DNA of 64,000 bases from Thermus albus (lineage in GTDB: Bacteria; Deinococcota; Deinococci; Deinococcales; Thermaceae). Both the position numbers and the translations under genes were made by a program. The notes beneath the pieces are model-generated. The model was not told where the DNA came from. It made no database searches and saw only the letters and a list, made by a program, of their open reading frames with translations. The stretch lies in NCBI RefSeq assembly GCF_022760855.1, contig NZ_JAKTNR010000007.1:59647-123646 (forward strand). Direction: 5' to 3'. Of this stretch, positions 7,854-17,061 are shown piece by piece. Each line of letters starts with the position of its first letter. Position 1 is the first letter of the stretch.

Positions 7854-8849
7854 ATGCGGCTTGGAAGGTTTGTGACCCTGATAGGCATCGTGGCTTTAGG
7901 GCTGGCTTCCGCCCAAGGACAGACCCTGACCGTCTACTCCGGACGGGAGCAGAGCCTTGTGGAACCTCTAGTGAAACAGTTCCAGGCAGAAACCGGCATC
8001 CGGGTCCAGGTGCGCTATGGCACCGACGCCCAGATCTTGGCCGCCCTGCAGGAGGAAGGAGGCCGCTCCCCCGCGGATATCTTCTGGGCCAACACCGCAG
8101 GCGCCTTGGGCCAGGCGGCAGCCAAGGGGCTTCTTAGGCCCTTGGGAGAAACCCTCTTGCAGCAACCTGCGGCCTTCGTGCCTGCCTCCAAGGCTTGGGT
8201 TCCCATCACCTTGCGCCTTAGGGTCTTGGCCTATAATCCCCAGAAGTTTAAGCCGGAAGAACTCCCCACGAGCATCCTGGACCTCCCCCGCTTCGCCCAG
8301 GACAAGGGCCTGGCGGGTAGGATTGGCTGGACCCCCACGTACTCCAGCTTCCAGGACATGGTGGCCGGGATGATTGCTCTCCATGGGGAGGCCAAGACCC
8401 GGGAATGGCTTTCCGCCATGAAAGCCCTTAATCCCAAGAGCTATGCCTCCAACCCGGCCATGTTGGACGCTGTCCGCGCCGGGGAGATCGACCTTGGCTC
8501 CACCAACCACTACTACGTGGTGCGCTTCCGCCGGGCGGGGTACAACCTGGGCCTTCACTACTTCAAGGACGGGGATGTGGGCAACCTGGCCCTGGTCACA
8601 GGGGCGGGCATCCTCAAGACCTCCAGGAACCTGGTGGCCGCCAACCGCTTCCTCACCTACCTTCTTTCGCCCAAGGGGCAACAGTACTTTGCCGGCAACA
8701 TAGGCGAGTACCCCCTGGTGAAAGGGGTGGTGGCCGACACCCACCTCCTGCCCCTGGAAGAGGCTCTGAAGAAGAGCCCGAGGCTAGACTTTGAAAAGCT
8801 CCCCTTGGACCAGGCCCTCAAGCTCCTTCGGGAGCTGGGTATCCTCTAA
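7854..8849 (+). CDS. fbpA: Iron(III) ABC transporter substrate-binding protein
   Basis: 331 residues with a signal peptide (LGRFVTLIGIVALGLASAQ, cleavage probably after ASA). The mature start TLTVYSGREQSLVEPLV is characteristic of the FbpA/FutA ferric-binding family. The C-terminal lobe has tyrosines in STNHYYVVRF that fit the paired tyrosine iron ligands. It binds ferric iron outside the membrane and delivers it to the permease encoded next. It is first gene of a three-gene operon and has its own Shine-Dalgarno (AAGGAG). Specificity for iron is inferred from family pattern. Confidence 0.87.
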   Translation: MRLGRFVTLIGIVALGLASAQGQTLTVYSGREQSLVEPLVKQFQAETGIRVQVRYGTDAQILAALQEEGGRSPADIFWANTAGALGQAAAKGLLRPLGETLLQQPAAFVPASKAWVPITLRLRVLAYNPQKFKPEELPTSILDLPRFAQDKGLAGRIGWTPTYSSFQDMVAGMIALHGEAKTREWLSAMKALNPKSYASNPAMLDAVRAGEIDLGSTNHYYVVRFRRAGYNLGLHYFKDGDVGNLALVTGAGILKTSRNLVAANRFLTYLLSPKGQQYFAGNIGEYPLVKGVVADTHLLPLEEALKKSPRLDFEKLPLDQALKLLRELGIL

Positions 8850-8875
8850 GGCTACCCCCTTGGGGGCAGGCCTGG

Positions 8876-10444
8876 GTGCCAAACCCAACGATGACCAGCG
8901 CAAGAGGGTTCCCCCAACTTCCCGGGCTTCTGCCCTTCCTGGTGCCCGCCCTCCTCACAGGGGGCGGGGTGGCCCTTCCCCTCCTCTACCTGGTCCTAAG
9001 GGCCCTGGAGGCCGATCCCGAAACCCTAAAGGCCATCCTCCTCCGCCCCAAGAACCTGGAGCTGGTTAGGAACACCCTTTCCCTCCTCCTGGGGGTTCTC
9101 CTGAGCACCACCCTCCTCGCCCTGCCCCTGGCCTTTCTCACCACCCGCACCGGCCTTAAGGGGAAGCGGCTTTTCTCCATCCTCCTCACCCTGCCCCTGG
9201 CCATCCCCGGCTACGTGGGCGCCTACGTGCTCCTGGCGGCCACGGGGCCTGGAGGCCTCCTGCCTTTGCCCCGCCTCGAGGGGTATTGGGGAGCTCTCCT
9301 CGTCCTTTCCCTCATCACCTACCCCTATCTCTTCCTGGGCCTTAGGGCTGCCTTTTTGGGACTGGACCCCAGCCTGGAAGAAGCGGCCCGGACCCTAGGA
9401 GTTGGGCCCTTAAGAGCCTTTTTCCGGGTGGTCTTCCCCCAGCTCCTTCCCGCCCTCCTCTCCGGGTATCTGGTGGTGGGTCTCCACGTCCTGGGGGATT
9501 TCGGCACCGTGAGCCTTTTGCGCTACGAAACCTTCTCTTACGCCATTTACCTGCAATATAACGCCGCCTTTGACCGGGTTTACGCTGCCTGGCTAGCCCT
9601 CGTCCTCCTCCTCTTCACCGGGGGGCTTCTCCTTCTGGAAGGGGTCTTCCTCCGCCGGCTCAGCCTGGCCCGCACGGGCAAGGGAAGCGGGAAAAAGGCC
9701 AAGCCCATAAGCTTGGGGTGGTTTACCCCTTGGGCCTACCTCCTGCTCCTTCTTCCCGTCTCGTGGGCCTTGGTCCTCCCCCTCTGTGCCCTCTTCCATC
9801 TGGCAAGCCGCTTTCCCCGGGAAAACCTGACCGGGCTTTGGGAGGCTCTCCTCCACTCCGCCCTGGCCGCCATCCCCACCGCCCTCCTTGCCGTGGGCAT
9901 GGCCTTACCCATCGCTTACCTGGTGGTGCGCCACCCCTCGCCGGCCTCCCGCCTTCTAGAAAGGCTTGCCTACATGGGCTACGCCATCCCACCCTTGGCC
10001 CTGGCCTTAGCCTGGATCTTCTTTAGCCTAAAAAGCCTCACCTTCCTCTACGGTACCCTACCCCTTTTGGTCCTGGCCTTGGCCTTCCACTTCCTAGCCG
10101 AGGGCCTGGGACCGGTGAGGGGAGCCCTATACCAGGTGCCCAGGCGCCTGGAGGAAGCGGCCAGGACCCTAGGGGACACCCCTTTCCGGGCCTTCTTCCG
10201 CGTCACCTTTCCCCTCCTTTGGCGGGGGGCGGTGGCCGGGGGAGCCTTGGCCTTTATCGGGGCGGTGAAGGAGCTTCCCATCACCTTGCTCCTGGCCCCC
10301 ATGGGGTATAGCACCCTCTCCACCCGGGTTTTCAGTTACACTCAGGGGGCCATGTTTGCCGAGGCCGCCCCCTTTGCCCTGCTCATCGTTCTCCTCTCGG
10401 CAGCCTTTGTGGGGGTGTTGCTTTGGACCGAGCGCCGCTTTTAA
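8876..10444 (+). CDS. fbpB: Iron(III) ABC transporter permease
   Basis: 522 residues, a duplicated permease of FbpB type with about 12 membrane segments. Each half has a coupling (EAA) motif: LEEAARTLGVGPLRAFFRVVFPQ (shown in part: EEAARTLG) near residue 165 and again EEAARTLGDTPFRAFF near residue 430. The GTG at 8876 follows a GGGGG purine run; ATG at 8891 is an alternative. It forms the membrane channel for the binding protein at 7854 and is driven by the ATPase encoded next, whose start overlaps its end by 22 bases. Confidence 0.9.
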   Translation: MPNPTMTSARGFPQLPGLLPFLVPALLTGGGVALPLLYLVLRALEADPETLKAILLRPKNLELVRNTLSLLLGVLLSTTLLALPLAFLTTRTGLKGKRLFSILLTLPLAIPGYVGAYVLLAATGPGGLLPLPRLEGYWGALLVLSLITYPYLFLGLRAAFLGLDPSLEEAARTLGVGPLRAFFRVVFPQLLPALLSGYLVVGLHVLGDFGTVSLLRYETFSYAIYLQYNAAFDRVYAAWLALVLLLFTGGLLLLEGVFLRRLSLARTGKGSGKKAKPISLGWFTPWAYLLLLLPVSWALVLPLCALFHLASRFPRENLTGLWEALLHSALAAIPTALLAVGMALPIAYLVVRHPSPASRLLERLAYMGYAIPPLALALAWIFFSLKSLTFLYGTLPLLVLALAFHFLAEGLGPVRGALYQVPRRLEEAARTLGDTPFRAFFRVTFPLLWRGAVAGGALAFIGAVKELPITLLLAPMGYSTLSTRVFSYTQGAMFAEAAPFALLIVLLSAAFVGVLLWTERRF

Positions 10445-11475
10445 GACTGGAGGGCATCGTCAAGCGCTTCGGGGAACACGAGGTGCTAAAGGGGATAGAC
10501 CTCGAGGTCTACCCCGGGGAGATCCTAGCCCTTTTGGGGCCCTCCGGCTGCGGCAAGACCACCCTCCTAAGGGTGGTGGCCGGGTTGGAAAGCCCCGATA
10601 GGGGGCGGGTCCTCCTGGAGGGCAAGGACATCACCCTCCTGCCCCCAGAAAGGCGGGGCATCGGCTTCGTCTTCCAGGACTACGCCCTCTTCCCCCACCT
10701 CAGTGCCTTGGGCAACGTGGCCTTCGGCCTCAAGGGAAAGGACCGCCTGGAGAGGGCCAAAAGGGCCTTGGAGCGGGTGGGCATGACCCTATTCCAGGAC
10801 CGCAAGCCTGGGGAGCTATCCGGGGGGCAGCAGCAGCGCATCGCCCTGGCCCGGGCCTTGGCCCCGGGGCCGAAGCTGGTTCTTCTGGACGAGCCCTTCT
10901 CCAGCCTGGACGCGAGCCTCAAGGCCAGCACCCGGGAGGAGGTGCGCAAGATCCTCAAGGAAACCGGCACCACCGCCCTTTTGGTCACCCACGACCAGGA
11001 GGAGGCTCTTTCCTTCGCCGACAGGCTTGGGGTGATGCGGGGAGGGAGGCTGGAACAAGTGGGCACCCCTGAGGAGGTCTACCTCAAGCCCAAGACCCCC
11101 TTCGTGGCCCAGTTTTTGGGCCGCACCAACCTTCTTTCCGGGGAGGGGTTTGGCCCCTATGCGGAAACCTGCTTGGGCCCGGTGCCCCTGGCCGAGCCTG
11201 CCCATGGCCCCCTTCTCCTCTCCCTGCGCCCCGAGGCCTTAAGGCTTTTGCCTGCAGAAGGCCAGGAGGGCACCCTGGGCCTGGTGGTGGCCCGGGAGTT
11301 TAAAGGGCACGACCTCACCTACCGGGTGCGCCTCCTTTCCCCAGAGAAGGAGATCCTGGTCCAGGAAGGCCCGGAAAGCCCTTTCCGGGAGGGGGACCGG
11401 GTGCGGCTTAAGGTGGTGGGGAAAGGGGTGGCCCTGGAGGGGCATCTCGCCAAGACCCTGGTGGGTGCGGATTAA
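10423..11475 (+). CDS. fbpC: Iron(III) ABC transporter ATPase
   Basis: 350 residues. Walker A GPSGCGKTT (residues 39-47), Q-loop FVFQDYALFPH, signature LSGGQQQR, Walker B LVLLDEPFSSLD and switch histidine VTHDQEEAL are all intact. A C-terminal TOBE-like regulatory domain (about residues 235-345) follows, as in FbpC/PotA-type ATPases. TTG start within the permease gene. It energises import by the two preceding gene products. Confidence 0.92.
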   Translation: MDRAPLLRLEGIVKRFGEHEVLKGIDLEVYPGEILALLGPSGCGKTTLLRVVAGLESPDRGRVLLEGKDITLLPPERRGIGFVFQDYALFPHLSALGNVAFGLKGKDRLERAKRALERVGMTLFQDRKPGELSGGQQQRIALARALAPGPKLVLLDEPFSSLDASLKASTREEVRKILKETGTTALLVTHDQEEALSFADRLGVMRGGRLEQVGTPEEVYLKPKTPFVAQFLGRTNLLSGEGFGPYAETCLGPVPLAEPAHGPLLLSLRPEALRLLPAEGQEGTLGLVVAREFKGHDLTYRVRLLSPEKEILVQEGPESPFREGDRVRLKVVGKGVALEGHLAKTLVGAD

Positions 11476-11484
11476 GCTGGACCT

Positions 11485-12249
11485 GTGCGCCGCATCCTGA
11501 TCCTCACCGAATACGACGGCACCCACTTCGCCGGGCTTCAGCGCCAGCGGCCTGGCCTGCGCACCGTCCAAGGGGAGTTGGAAAGGGTCCTGCCGGAGAT
11601 CGGAGCCCTCCCCCAGGCGGTGGCCGCCGGCCGCACGGATGCCGGGGTGCACGCCCTGGCCATGCCCTTCCACTTTGACCTACCCAGCCGAATCCCCACG
11701 GAGAAGATCCCCGAGGCCTTGAACCGGCTTCTCCCCGAGGACCTCAAGGTGGTGGCCGCCAAGGAGGTGGCCCCGACCTTCCACGCCCGCAAGGACGCCC
11801 TATGGCGGGCCTACCGCTACCGCATCCTCCTAAGGCCCCACCCCTCCCCCCTCCTCCGCCACCGGGCCCTTTGGGTCCGCCATCCCCTGGACCAAGCGGC
11901 CATGCAGGAGGCCCTCTCCCTCCTTAAGGGGCGGCACAACTTCCTGGGCTTTGCCAAGGCGGAGGTGCGGGAAGGGGAAAGGGAGCTCTACGAGGCCAGG
12001 CTGGAGGAGGTGGAAGGGGAAGGGGGCAGGGAGCTTCGCCTTTACTTCCGGGGCCAGAGCTTCCTAAGGGGCCAGGTGCGGGGCATGGTGGGGACCCTTT
12101 TGGAGGTGGGCCTGGGCAAGCGCAACCCGGATAGCCTCCGGCTCATTCTGCAAACCCAGGACCGAAGCCAAGCGGGCGCCTCGGCGCCCCCTCAGGGGCT
12201 GTATTTCCTCGAGGCCGCCTACCCTCCGGAAAAACTAACCCCTCGGTAG
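11485..12249 (+). CDS. truA: tRNA pseudouridine synthase A
   Basis: 254 residues, GTG start 9 bases after the ATPase gene. Converts uridines 38-40 of the tRNA anticodon arm to pseudouridine. The catalytic aspartate is D52 in [11 protein letters not shown]. The [13 protein letters not shown]-terminus, [13 protein letters not shown] and [17 protein letters not shown] blocks are standard for TruA. Full family length. Confidence 0.95.
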   Translation: MRRILILTEYDGTHFAGLQRQRPGLRTVQGELERVLPEIGALPQAVAAGRTDAGVHALAMPFHFDLPSRIPTEKIPEALNRLLPEDLKVVAAKEVAPTFHARKDALWRAYRYRILLRPHPSPLLRHRALWVRHPLDQAAMQEALSLLKGRHNFLGFAKAEVREGERELYEARLEEVEGEGGRELRLYFRGQSFLRGQVRGMVGTLLEVGLGKRNPDSLRLILQTQDRSQAGASAPPQGLYFLEAAYPPEKLTPR

Positions 12250-12257
12250 ACCAGGGG

Positions 12258-12284
12258 CCCCACCCGGGCTTTGCCCGGGTGGGG
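12258..12284. terminator. GC-rich hairpin between convergent genes
   Basis: 12-bp perfect stem (12258-12269 with 12273-12284, CCCCACCCGGGC and complement) and a TTT loop. It lies between truA and the convergent permease gene and probably ends both transcripts, although no T run follows. The identical stem recurs at 30473-30499. Confidence 0.65.
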
Positions 12285-12289
12285 TGGCC

Positions 12290-13477
12290 CTAGAGGCGGC
12301 TTCTTGGGTCTAAGGCATCCCGAAGCCCATCCCCCAGGTAGTTAAAGGCCAAGACGGTGATGAAGATCATGAACCCCGGGGGCAGGGCCAACCAAGGCGC
12401 GGTGAAGATGTACTCCTGGGCGTTGGTGAGCATGTTGCCCCAGGTGGCCACCGGGGGTTGGATGCCAAAGCCCAGGAAGGAAAGGGCCGCCTCCACCAGG
12501 ATGGCCCCACCGATCTGCAAGGTGGCCTGCACGATGAGGGGCGCCAAGGTATTGGGCACCAGGTGCCGGAACATGATGCGGGCGTCGCTAGCCCCCAAGG
12601 CTTGGGCGGCGGTGGCGTAATCCTGCTCCCTCAAGGAGAGGATATTCCCCCGCACCAGCCGGGCCGTGCCCAGCCAGCCGAAAAGCACCAGGATGGTGAT
12701 GATGATGAAAACGCTGGCCGCATCGCCAAAGACCCCTTGGGCCCACTGGCCCACCTTCACCCCCGGGTCCCGCAGCAAAGCGGAAAGCACCAAGAGGAGG
12801 GGAAGGGTGGGGATGGTGAGCATGAAGTCAATGAGGCGGCTTATGGCCACGTCCAAATCCAAGCGGATCTGCCCCCTAAGCCCATACCAGGCCGCCCAAA
12901 GCACCAAGGCCAGGACCAGGCCAAAACCCAGGTAGCTCCCTACCCTGCCAGCACGAATCCCATCCTCGGCCAGCGTCCAGGCGATGGAGAGCGCCAGGTA
13001 CAAAACGCCGTAGTAGAGAAACCAGGAAAAAACCCGCCAAAGGGCAAAGCTGAAGGGATAAAACCCCTCCCGTTCCCGCCTTAAAGGTCCCAGGTAAAAG
13101 CGCAAGGGGCGACCGGAAAAATACCCCGCCAGGGTGCCCATGATGGTGCCCAGGATCACGCTGGAAAAGGCCACGGCAAAACCCACCAAAAGGGAGATGC
13201 GGGAGCCGTAGATGATGCGGGAAAGCACATCCCGGCCCAGGTCATCGGTGCCCAGAAGGTGCTCCCGGGAAGGAGGGTTGAAGTAGTGCTGGCCCACGTC
13301 CTCCCCTGTGGGCTGGGCTGTGGGGTCGTAAGGAGCAATCCAGGGGGCGAAGATGGCCATGAGGATCAGGAGGATGATGACCACCAACCCGGCCATGGCC
13401 ATCTTGTGCCGCCTTAAGCGGCGCCAGAAAAGGCCGAAGAAGGTACGGGGCTTGGCTTTTAGCGCTTGCGTCGCCAT
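12290..13477 (-). CDS. Peptide-type ABC transporter permease (DppC/OppC family) with inserted membrane region
   Basis: 395 residues against about 300 for typical family members. The N-terminal OppC-like start (FWRRLRRHKMAMAGLVVI, then APYDPTAQ), HLLGTDDLGRDVLSRIIYGSRISL and the C-terminal EAA loop (AAQALGASDARIMFRHLVPN) are canonical. Between them, about residues 128-215 form an insertion with two or three extra hydrophobic segments (FALWRVFSWFLYYGVLYLAL and LGFGLVLALVLWAAWYGL). It is the second permease of the importer whose other parts are encoded upstream on the minus strand; no ATPase gene is nearby, so an ATPase encoded elsewhere must be used. Confidence 0.87.
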   Translation of the reverse strand: MATQALKAKPRTFFGLFWRRLRRHKMAMAGLVVIILLILMAIFAPWIAPYDPTAQPTGEDVGQHYFNPPSREHLLGTDDLGRDVLSRIIYGSRISLLVGFAVAFSSVILGTIMGTLAGYFSGRPLRFYLGPLRREREGFYPFSFALWRVFSWFLYYGVLYLALSIAWTLAEDGIRAGRVGSYLGFGLVLALVLWAAWYGLRGQIRLDLDVAISRLIDFMLTIPTLPLLLVLSALLRDPGVKVGQWAQGVFGDAASVFIIITILVLFGWLGTARLVRGNILSLREQDYATAAQALGASDARIMFRHLVPNTLAPLIVQATLQIGGAILVEAALSFLGFGIQPPVATWGNMLTNAQEYIFTAPWLALPPGFMIFITVLAFNYLGDGLRDALDPRSRL

Positions 13478-13486
13478 GATCCACCT

Positions 13487-14497
13487 CTAGCTGTAGCGGA
13501 TGCGGGGGTCCACCACCGCATAGGCCAGGTCTGCAAGCAGGTTGAAAAGGGCCGTCATCAAGGCCAAGAAGGCCAAGGCCGCCATGGCCACGTTGTAGTC
13601 CTTCTCCACCAGGGCGTCAAAGATGGCCCGTCCCATCCCGGGGTAGCTGAAAATGGTCTCGGTGATGGTGGCCCCGCCCAACACCCCGGGGATGGCCAGG
13701 CCCACCAGGGTCACGATGGGAATGAGGGCGTTCCTGAGGGCGTGCTTGTAGAGCACCACCCGCTCGGCCAAGCCCTTGGCCCGGGCGGTGCGGATGTAAT
13801 CCTGGGAAAGCACCTCCAGCAAGGAAGCCCGCATGAACCGGGTCCACTCCGCCATTTGCAAGGAGGAAAGGGCGATGACCGGCAGGATCAGGTGCCAGGC
13901 CCACTGCCCCAGGAAATACGCGAAGCTCACGGCCCCCGAACGCACATCCTCCCAAAGCACCCCGGGAACACCCCCGGTGGGAAAACGGGGAAAGCCAGGG
14001 ATGTGGTCGGGAAACCAGATGGCAAAGAGGTAAAGGAGCAGGATGCCCAGGAAAAAGACCGGCATGGAAAACCCCACGAAGGAGAAGAAGGTGATGACGT
14101 AATCCGCCAGGGAGTACTGGCGCACGGCGGAGAAGATGCCCACGGGGATAGCCACCACCAAGGCCAGGGTCAGGGCCAAGCCCGAGAGGATCAGGGTCTT
14201 GGGCAAGCGCTGCACGAAGATGTACTCCGCCGCAGGGATGCCGTAGGTGCGGCTGTAGCCAAGGTCCCCCCGCACCGCCCGGGAAAGCCACTTGAAGTAG
14301 CGGATATGAAGGGGCTGGTCCAGGCCATAGGCCCGCTTCAAGGCCTCAAACTGCTCCGCGGTCATCCGAGGGTTTTGCCGCTTGAGCTCCTCCAAAGGAT
14401 CCCCCGGCTGCAAGGCCAGCAGGGTATAGATCACCACGCTGGCAGCCAGGAGCAAGGGGATCATCTGCAAAAGCCTGCGCACCGTATAGGCAAACAC
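13487..14497 (-). CDS. Peptide-type ABC transporter permease (DppB/OppB family)
   Basis: 336 residues with six membrane segments. Standard OppB features: FAYTVRRLLQMIPLLLAASVVI at the N-terminus, LQPGDPLEEL, a periplasmic loop, and the EAA-type motif RTARAKGLAERVVLYKHALRN (about residues 225-245). A longer open frame exists to 14581, but it would run through the upstream terminator. GTG at 14497 has AGGAGGT 6 bases before it, so this start is chosen. It is separated by 9 bases from the DppC-type gene. Confidence 0.9.
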   Translation of the reverse strand: MFAYTVRRLLQMIPLLLAASVVIYTLLALQPGDPLEELKRQNPRMTAEQFEALKRAYGLDQPLHIRYFKWLSRAVRGDLGYSRTYGIPAAEYIFVQRLPKTLILSGLALTLALVVAIPVGIFSAVRQYSLADYVITFFSFVGFSMPVFFLGILLLYLFAIWFPDHIPGFPRFPTGGVPGVLWEDVRSGAVSFAYFLGQWAWHLILPVIALSSLQMAEWTRFMRASLLEVLSQDYIRTARAKGLAERVVLYKHALRNALIPIVTLVGLAIPGVLGGATITETIFSYPGMGRAIFDALVEKDYNVAMAALAFLALMTALFNLLADLAYAVVDPRIRYS

Positions 14498-14544
14498 CTT
14501 TGTACCTCCTGTTTTTGCGCCTCCAAATAGGCTATCGCCTGACC

Positions 14545-14576
14545 AAAAAGCCCGCTGGGCATTCCGCCCAGCGGGC
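14545..14576 (-). terminator. Intrinsic terminator between binding-protein and permease genes
   Basis: Perfect 11-bp stem (14550-14560 with 14566-14576; GCCCGCTGGGC and complement), 5-base loop, followed on the minus strand by TTTTT (14545-14549). It stands within the operon, after the binding-protein gene and before the permeases, and should make most transcripts stop after the binding-protein gene. Confidence 0.85.
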
Positions 14577-14591
14577 CCCACTATACCATGT

Positions 14592-16469
14592 CTACTTGAC
14601 GGAAAGGGCGTATTTCGCCTGGTCCCACTTCTTCACGGCGCCGCGGCTTTCCCAGCCGATCTCCCAAGCGTTCCAGCCGGGGTAGCCAAAGCCGCCCGCG
14701 TAGGCGCTGGCCACGTAGTTCACCAGGCCCTTGCGCACCACGTAGGGATTGGCGCGGAAGTAAAGGGGTAGGGCGGGAAGCTCCTCCGCCCAGATCTCCT
14801 GAGCCTTCCAGAAGAGCTGTTTCCGCTTGGCCTCGTCAAACTCCAGCACCCCCTGGCTGGTCAAGCGGTCAAACTCGTCGTTCCGCCAGCCACCGATGTT
14901 CTGGCCCTGGTAGTTGTTCTCCTTGGTGGGCACCATGATGGCCCCAGTGTTCAGGTTCTTGTACTGGAAGAGGCTGCCGTCCTCGGCCAGGCTAGAGACC
15001 CAGGCGAACTCAAACATCCCCGTCCACTTGCACTCGCTGGCCCGCTGGATGTAGTCGTCGGAGAAGACCACCGCCGAGGGGGCGTTGTTGATCTTTACGG
15101 CAATGCCAATCTTTTTCAGGTCCTCGGCGAAGAACTGCTGGGTGCGCTCGCGGATGGCGTTGCCCGCGGTGGTCACGTACTCAATCTCAAAACGAACGGT
15201 GCGCCCGCCCACGGTGCGCTGGAGGATTCCATCCGGGCCCTTCTTCCAACCCATCTGCGCCAGGAGAGCCTCGGCCTTCTTCAGGTCAAACTCGTACTTC
15301 TTGACGTTGGGATTGAAGAGGGGGTTGACGGGAGCGATCCAGGTGTGGGCCACAGGCTGGAGGCCATCAAAGAAGGCCTTCACCAACCCTTCCCGGTTCA
15401 GGGCGTAGAGGAGGGCCTGACGGGTGCGGACATCGTCCAGGCCCAGGTCCTTCACCTGCTGGCAGTTGGCAAACTTGTTGATGTCAATGTGCTCCCAGAT
15501 GGCTCCGGGCACAAACCAGATGTCAAAGCGGCCAGGGGCACGGGAGGTGAGCTGCCGGCTACGGCCCTGGTCAAAGGTGAGGGAGACGCTGGAGGTGGCG
15601 TCAATGGAGCCCCCGATCACCGCCACCAGGAGGGAGTTGGTGTTCTGGATGAAGCGGTAGACCACCTTCTGCACGTACTTGCTTTCCCCACCCTCCGGCT
15701 TGATGGGGAAGTTGGTGTTGCGCTCCATCTCAATGGAGTTACCCGGTACCCAGCGCTTCAGCTTGAAGGCGCCCGAGTAGACCATGGCACCCCGGTTCAA
15801 GGCCTGGGGGGTGGAGAACTTGAGGAAGAAGTTACGGTAGAGCTCGTTGAGCTTCTCCGCGTCTTTATCGGGATTCAGGTTGCGGGCCGCCGCCTTTACC
15901 TTCTCCCACTCCGCCCCCATGATGTGCTTGGGAGCATAGCCTATGGGGGAGCCGTAGGAGCCGTAGGTGTCGTAGTAGTAGGCGGGCTCAAAGGTCACGG
16001 TGAAGTTGCGGGCATCCTTCACCTTGAGGCTCACCCGCTCCCAATAATCGGGGTTCAGGACGGGCATGCCCTTGGCCTTACCCACCTCGTAGTAGAAGGC
16101 CACATCCTCGGTGGTGATGGGCTTGCCGTCGGACCAACGGGCATCGGGGCGGATGGTGAGGTCCATCTCCAGCCGCTTCTTGCCCCCACCGATATCGGTC
16201 ACCCGCAGGCGCCCGTTTTTCTCCGTGGGCACCTCGGTGGCCAGCACGGGGAAGTTCTGGCTATCGGCATTGAAGCCGATAAAAGGCGCAAAGAGATAGC
16301 CTTCAATCTCGCTCTTGATGGCCTGGTTGGAGATGATGCTTAAGAAGTCCCCCGCCAGCACCCTAGGCTCCTGGGAAGCCCCTACGACCAAGCTGTTGTC
16401 CTGGGGCCCTGCCAGGGCCAGGCCTAGGGCGGTTAGACCGACTAAAGCCAGCTTGCCTACTTTTCTCAT
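14592..16469 (-). CDS. ABC transporter substrate-binding protein, family 5 (peptide type)
   Basis: 625 residues. Signal peptide LALVGLTALGLALAG. Family 5 features include RPDARWSDGKPITTEDVAFYYE, the usual anchor motif near residue 110, and a long C-terminal domain (LDDVRTRQALLYALNREGLVK). Such proteins bind oligopeptides or other large solutes outside the membrane; the ligand is not predictable here. ATG at 16469 has AAAGGAGG just upstream; the extra 32 codons of the open frame are not used. It is first gene of the importer and probably the most expressed, given the promoter and downstream terminator. Confidence 0.88.
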   Translation of the reverse strand: MRKVGKLALVGLTALGLALAGPQDNSLVVGASQEPRVLAGDFLSIISNQAIKSEIEGYLFAPFIGFNADSQNFPVLATEVPTEKNGRLRVTDIGGGKKRLEMDLTIRPDARWSDGKPITTEDVAFYYEVGKAKGMPVLNPDYWERVSLKVKDARNFTVTFEPAYYYDTYGSYGSPIGYAPKHIMGAEWEKVKAAARNLNPDKDAEKLNELYRNFFLKFSTPQALNRGAMVYSGAFKLKRWVPGNSIEMERNTNFPIKPEGGESKYVQKVVYRFIQNTNSLLVAVIGGSIDATSSVSLTFDQGRSRQLTSRAPGRFDIWFVPGAIWEHIDINKFANCQQVKDLGLDDVRTRQALLYALNREGLVKAFFDGLQPVAHTWIAPVNPLFNPNVKKYEFDLKKAEALLAQMGWKKGPDGILQRTVGGRTVRFEIEYVTTAGNAIRERTQQFFAEDLKKIGIAVKINNAPSAVVFSDDYIQRASECKWTGMFEFAWVSSLAEDGSLFQYKNLNTGAIMVPTKENNYQGQNIGGWRNDEFDRLTSQGVLEFDEAKRKQLFWKAQEIWAEELPALPLYFRANPYVVRKGLVNYVASAYAGGFGYPGWNAWEIGWESRGAVKKWDQAKYALSVK

Positions 16470-16515
16470 ACAGCCTCCTTTCTCCGTTGCGGCACTGCCC
16501 TTCGTGGCCGAGGCT

Positions 16516-16543
16516 ATTATACGACGCTTACCATATAGGTCAA
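16516..16543 (-). promoter_or_regulatory. Promoter of the peptide-type importer
   Basis: Minus strand TTGACC (16538-16543) and perfect TATAAT (16516-16521), 16 bases apart, about 45 bases before the ATG at 16469. Confidence 0.75.
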
Positions 16544-16553
16544 GAAAAAGGAT

Positions 16554-16576
16554 AAAAGGGCCCAAAGATAGGGCCC
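16554..16576 (-). terminator. Short terminator after the Fe-S carrier gene
   Basis: GGGCCC (16571-16576) pairs with GGGCCC (16558-16563) across a 7-base loop, followed on the minus strand by TTTT. The stem is short. It ends the 16599-16979 gene just before the importer promoter. Confidence 0.5.
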
Positions 16577-16598
16577 CAAAAGCGCTTAGGAAGGGGAA

Positions 16599-16979
16599 TC
16601 AATGGCCACAGGTCCTGGCTTCTGCTTCCTGGTCCTTGGTGCGGAAGGAGTGGCCGCAGCCGCAGGTGCTGGCGGCGTTGGGGTTGTGCACGGTGAATCC
16701 CCCGCCCATGAGGCTTTCCACCCAGTCGATCTCCGAGCCCACCAGGTAGGGCAAGGACATGGGGTCCACCACCAGGCGCACCCCGTGCATCTCCACCAAG
16801 GTGTCCCCCTGAAGCTCCCTCTCATCCACGGCCATGCCGTACTGGAAGCCCGAGCACCCGCCGGACTTGATGAAGACCCGGATGGCGGCGTGCTCCTTAC
16901 CGTAGCGGGCCAAGATCTCCTTAGCCTTCTCCGCCGCCTGGGGAGTGATGCGGATTACCGCCCCCTCTGCTTTCACCAT
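16599..16979 (-). CDS. A-type iron-sulfur carrier (HesB/IscA/ErpA family)
   Basis: 126 residues. Receives and passes on Fe-S clusters to apoproteins. The three conserved cysteines are C42 ([10 protein letters not shown]), C106 and C108 (STCGCGHSF). Length is slightly above the usual 105-115 because of a charged C-terminal tail ending in CGH. GGAGG lies 9 bases before the ATG. It stands alone, with a divergent peptidase gene upstream. Which subfamily (ErpA or IscA) it belongs to cannot be decided. Confidence 0.9.
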   Translation of the reverse strand: MVKAEGAVIRITPQAAEKAKEILARYGKEHAAIRVFIKSGGCSGFQYGMAVDERELQGDTLVEMHGVRLVVDPMSLPYLVGSEIDWVESLMGGGFTVHNPNAASTCGCGHSFRTKDQEAEARTCGH

Positions 16980-17061
16980 CTCGCAAACCTCCCTACCCCT
17001 TCACCCTAGCATGACAGGGGTACGGAAAGGTGAGGCGGGTTCCAAGGGCTAGGATATGGAC

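Noticed and set aside
13466..14530. 354-residue open frame antisense to the DppB-type permease
   Set aside because: Rich in G, H, P and Q as expected from reading a membrane protein gene backwards; the permease on the other strand is canonical.
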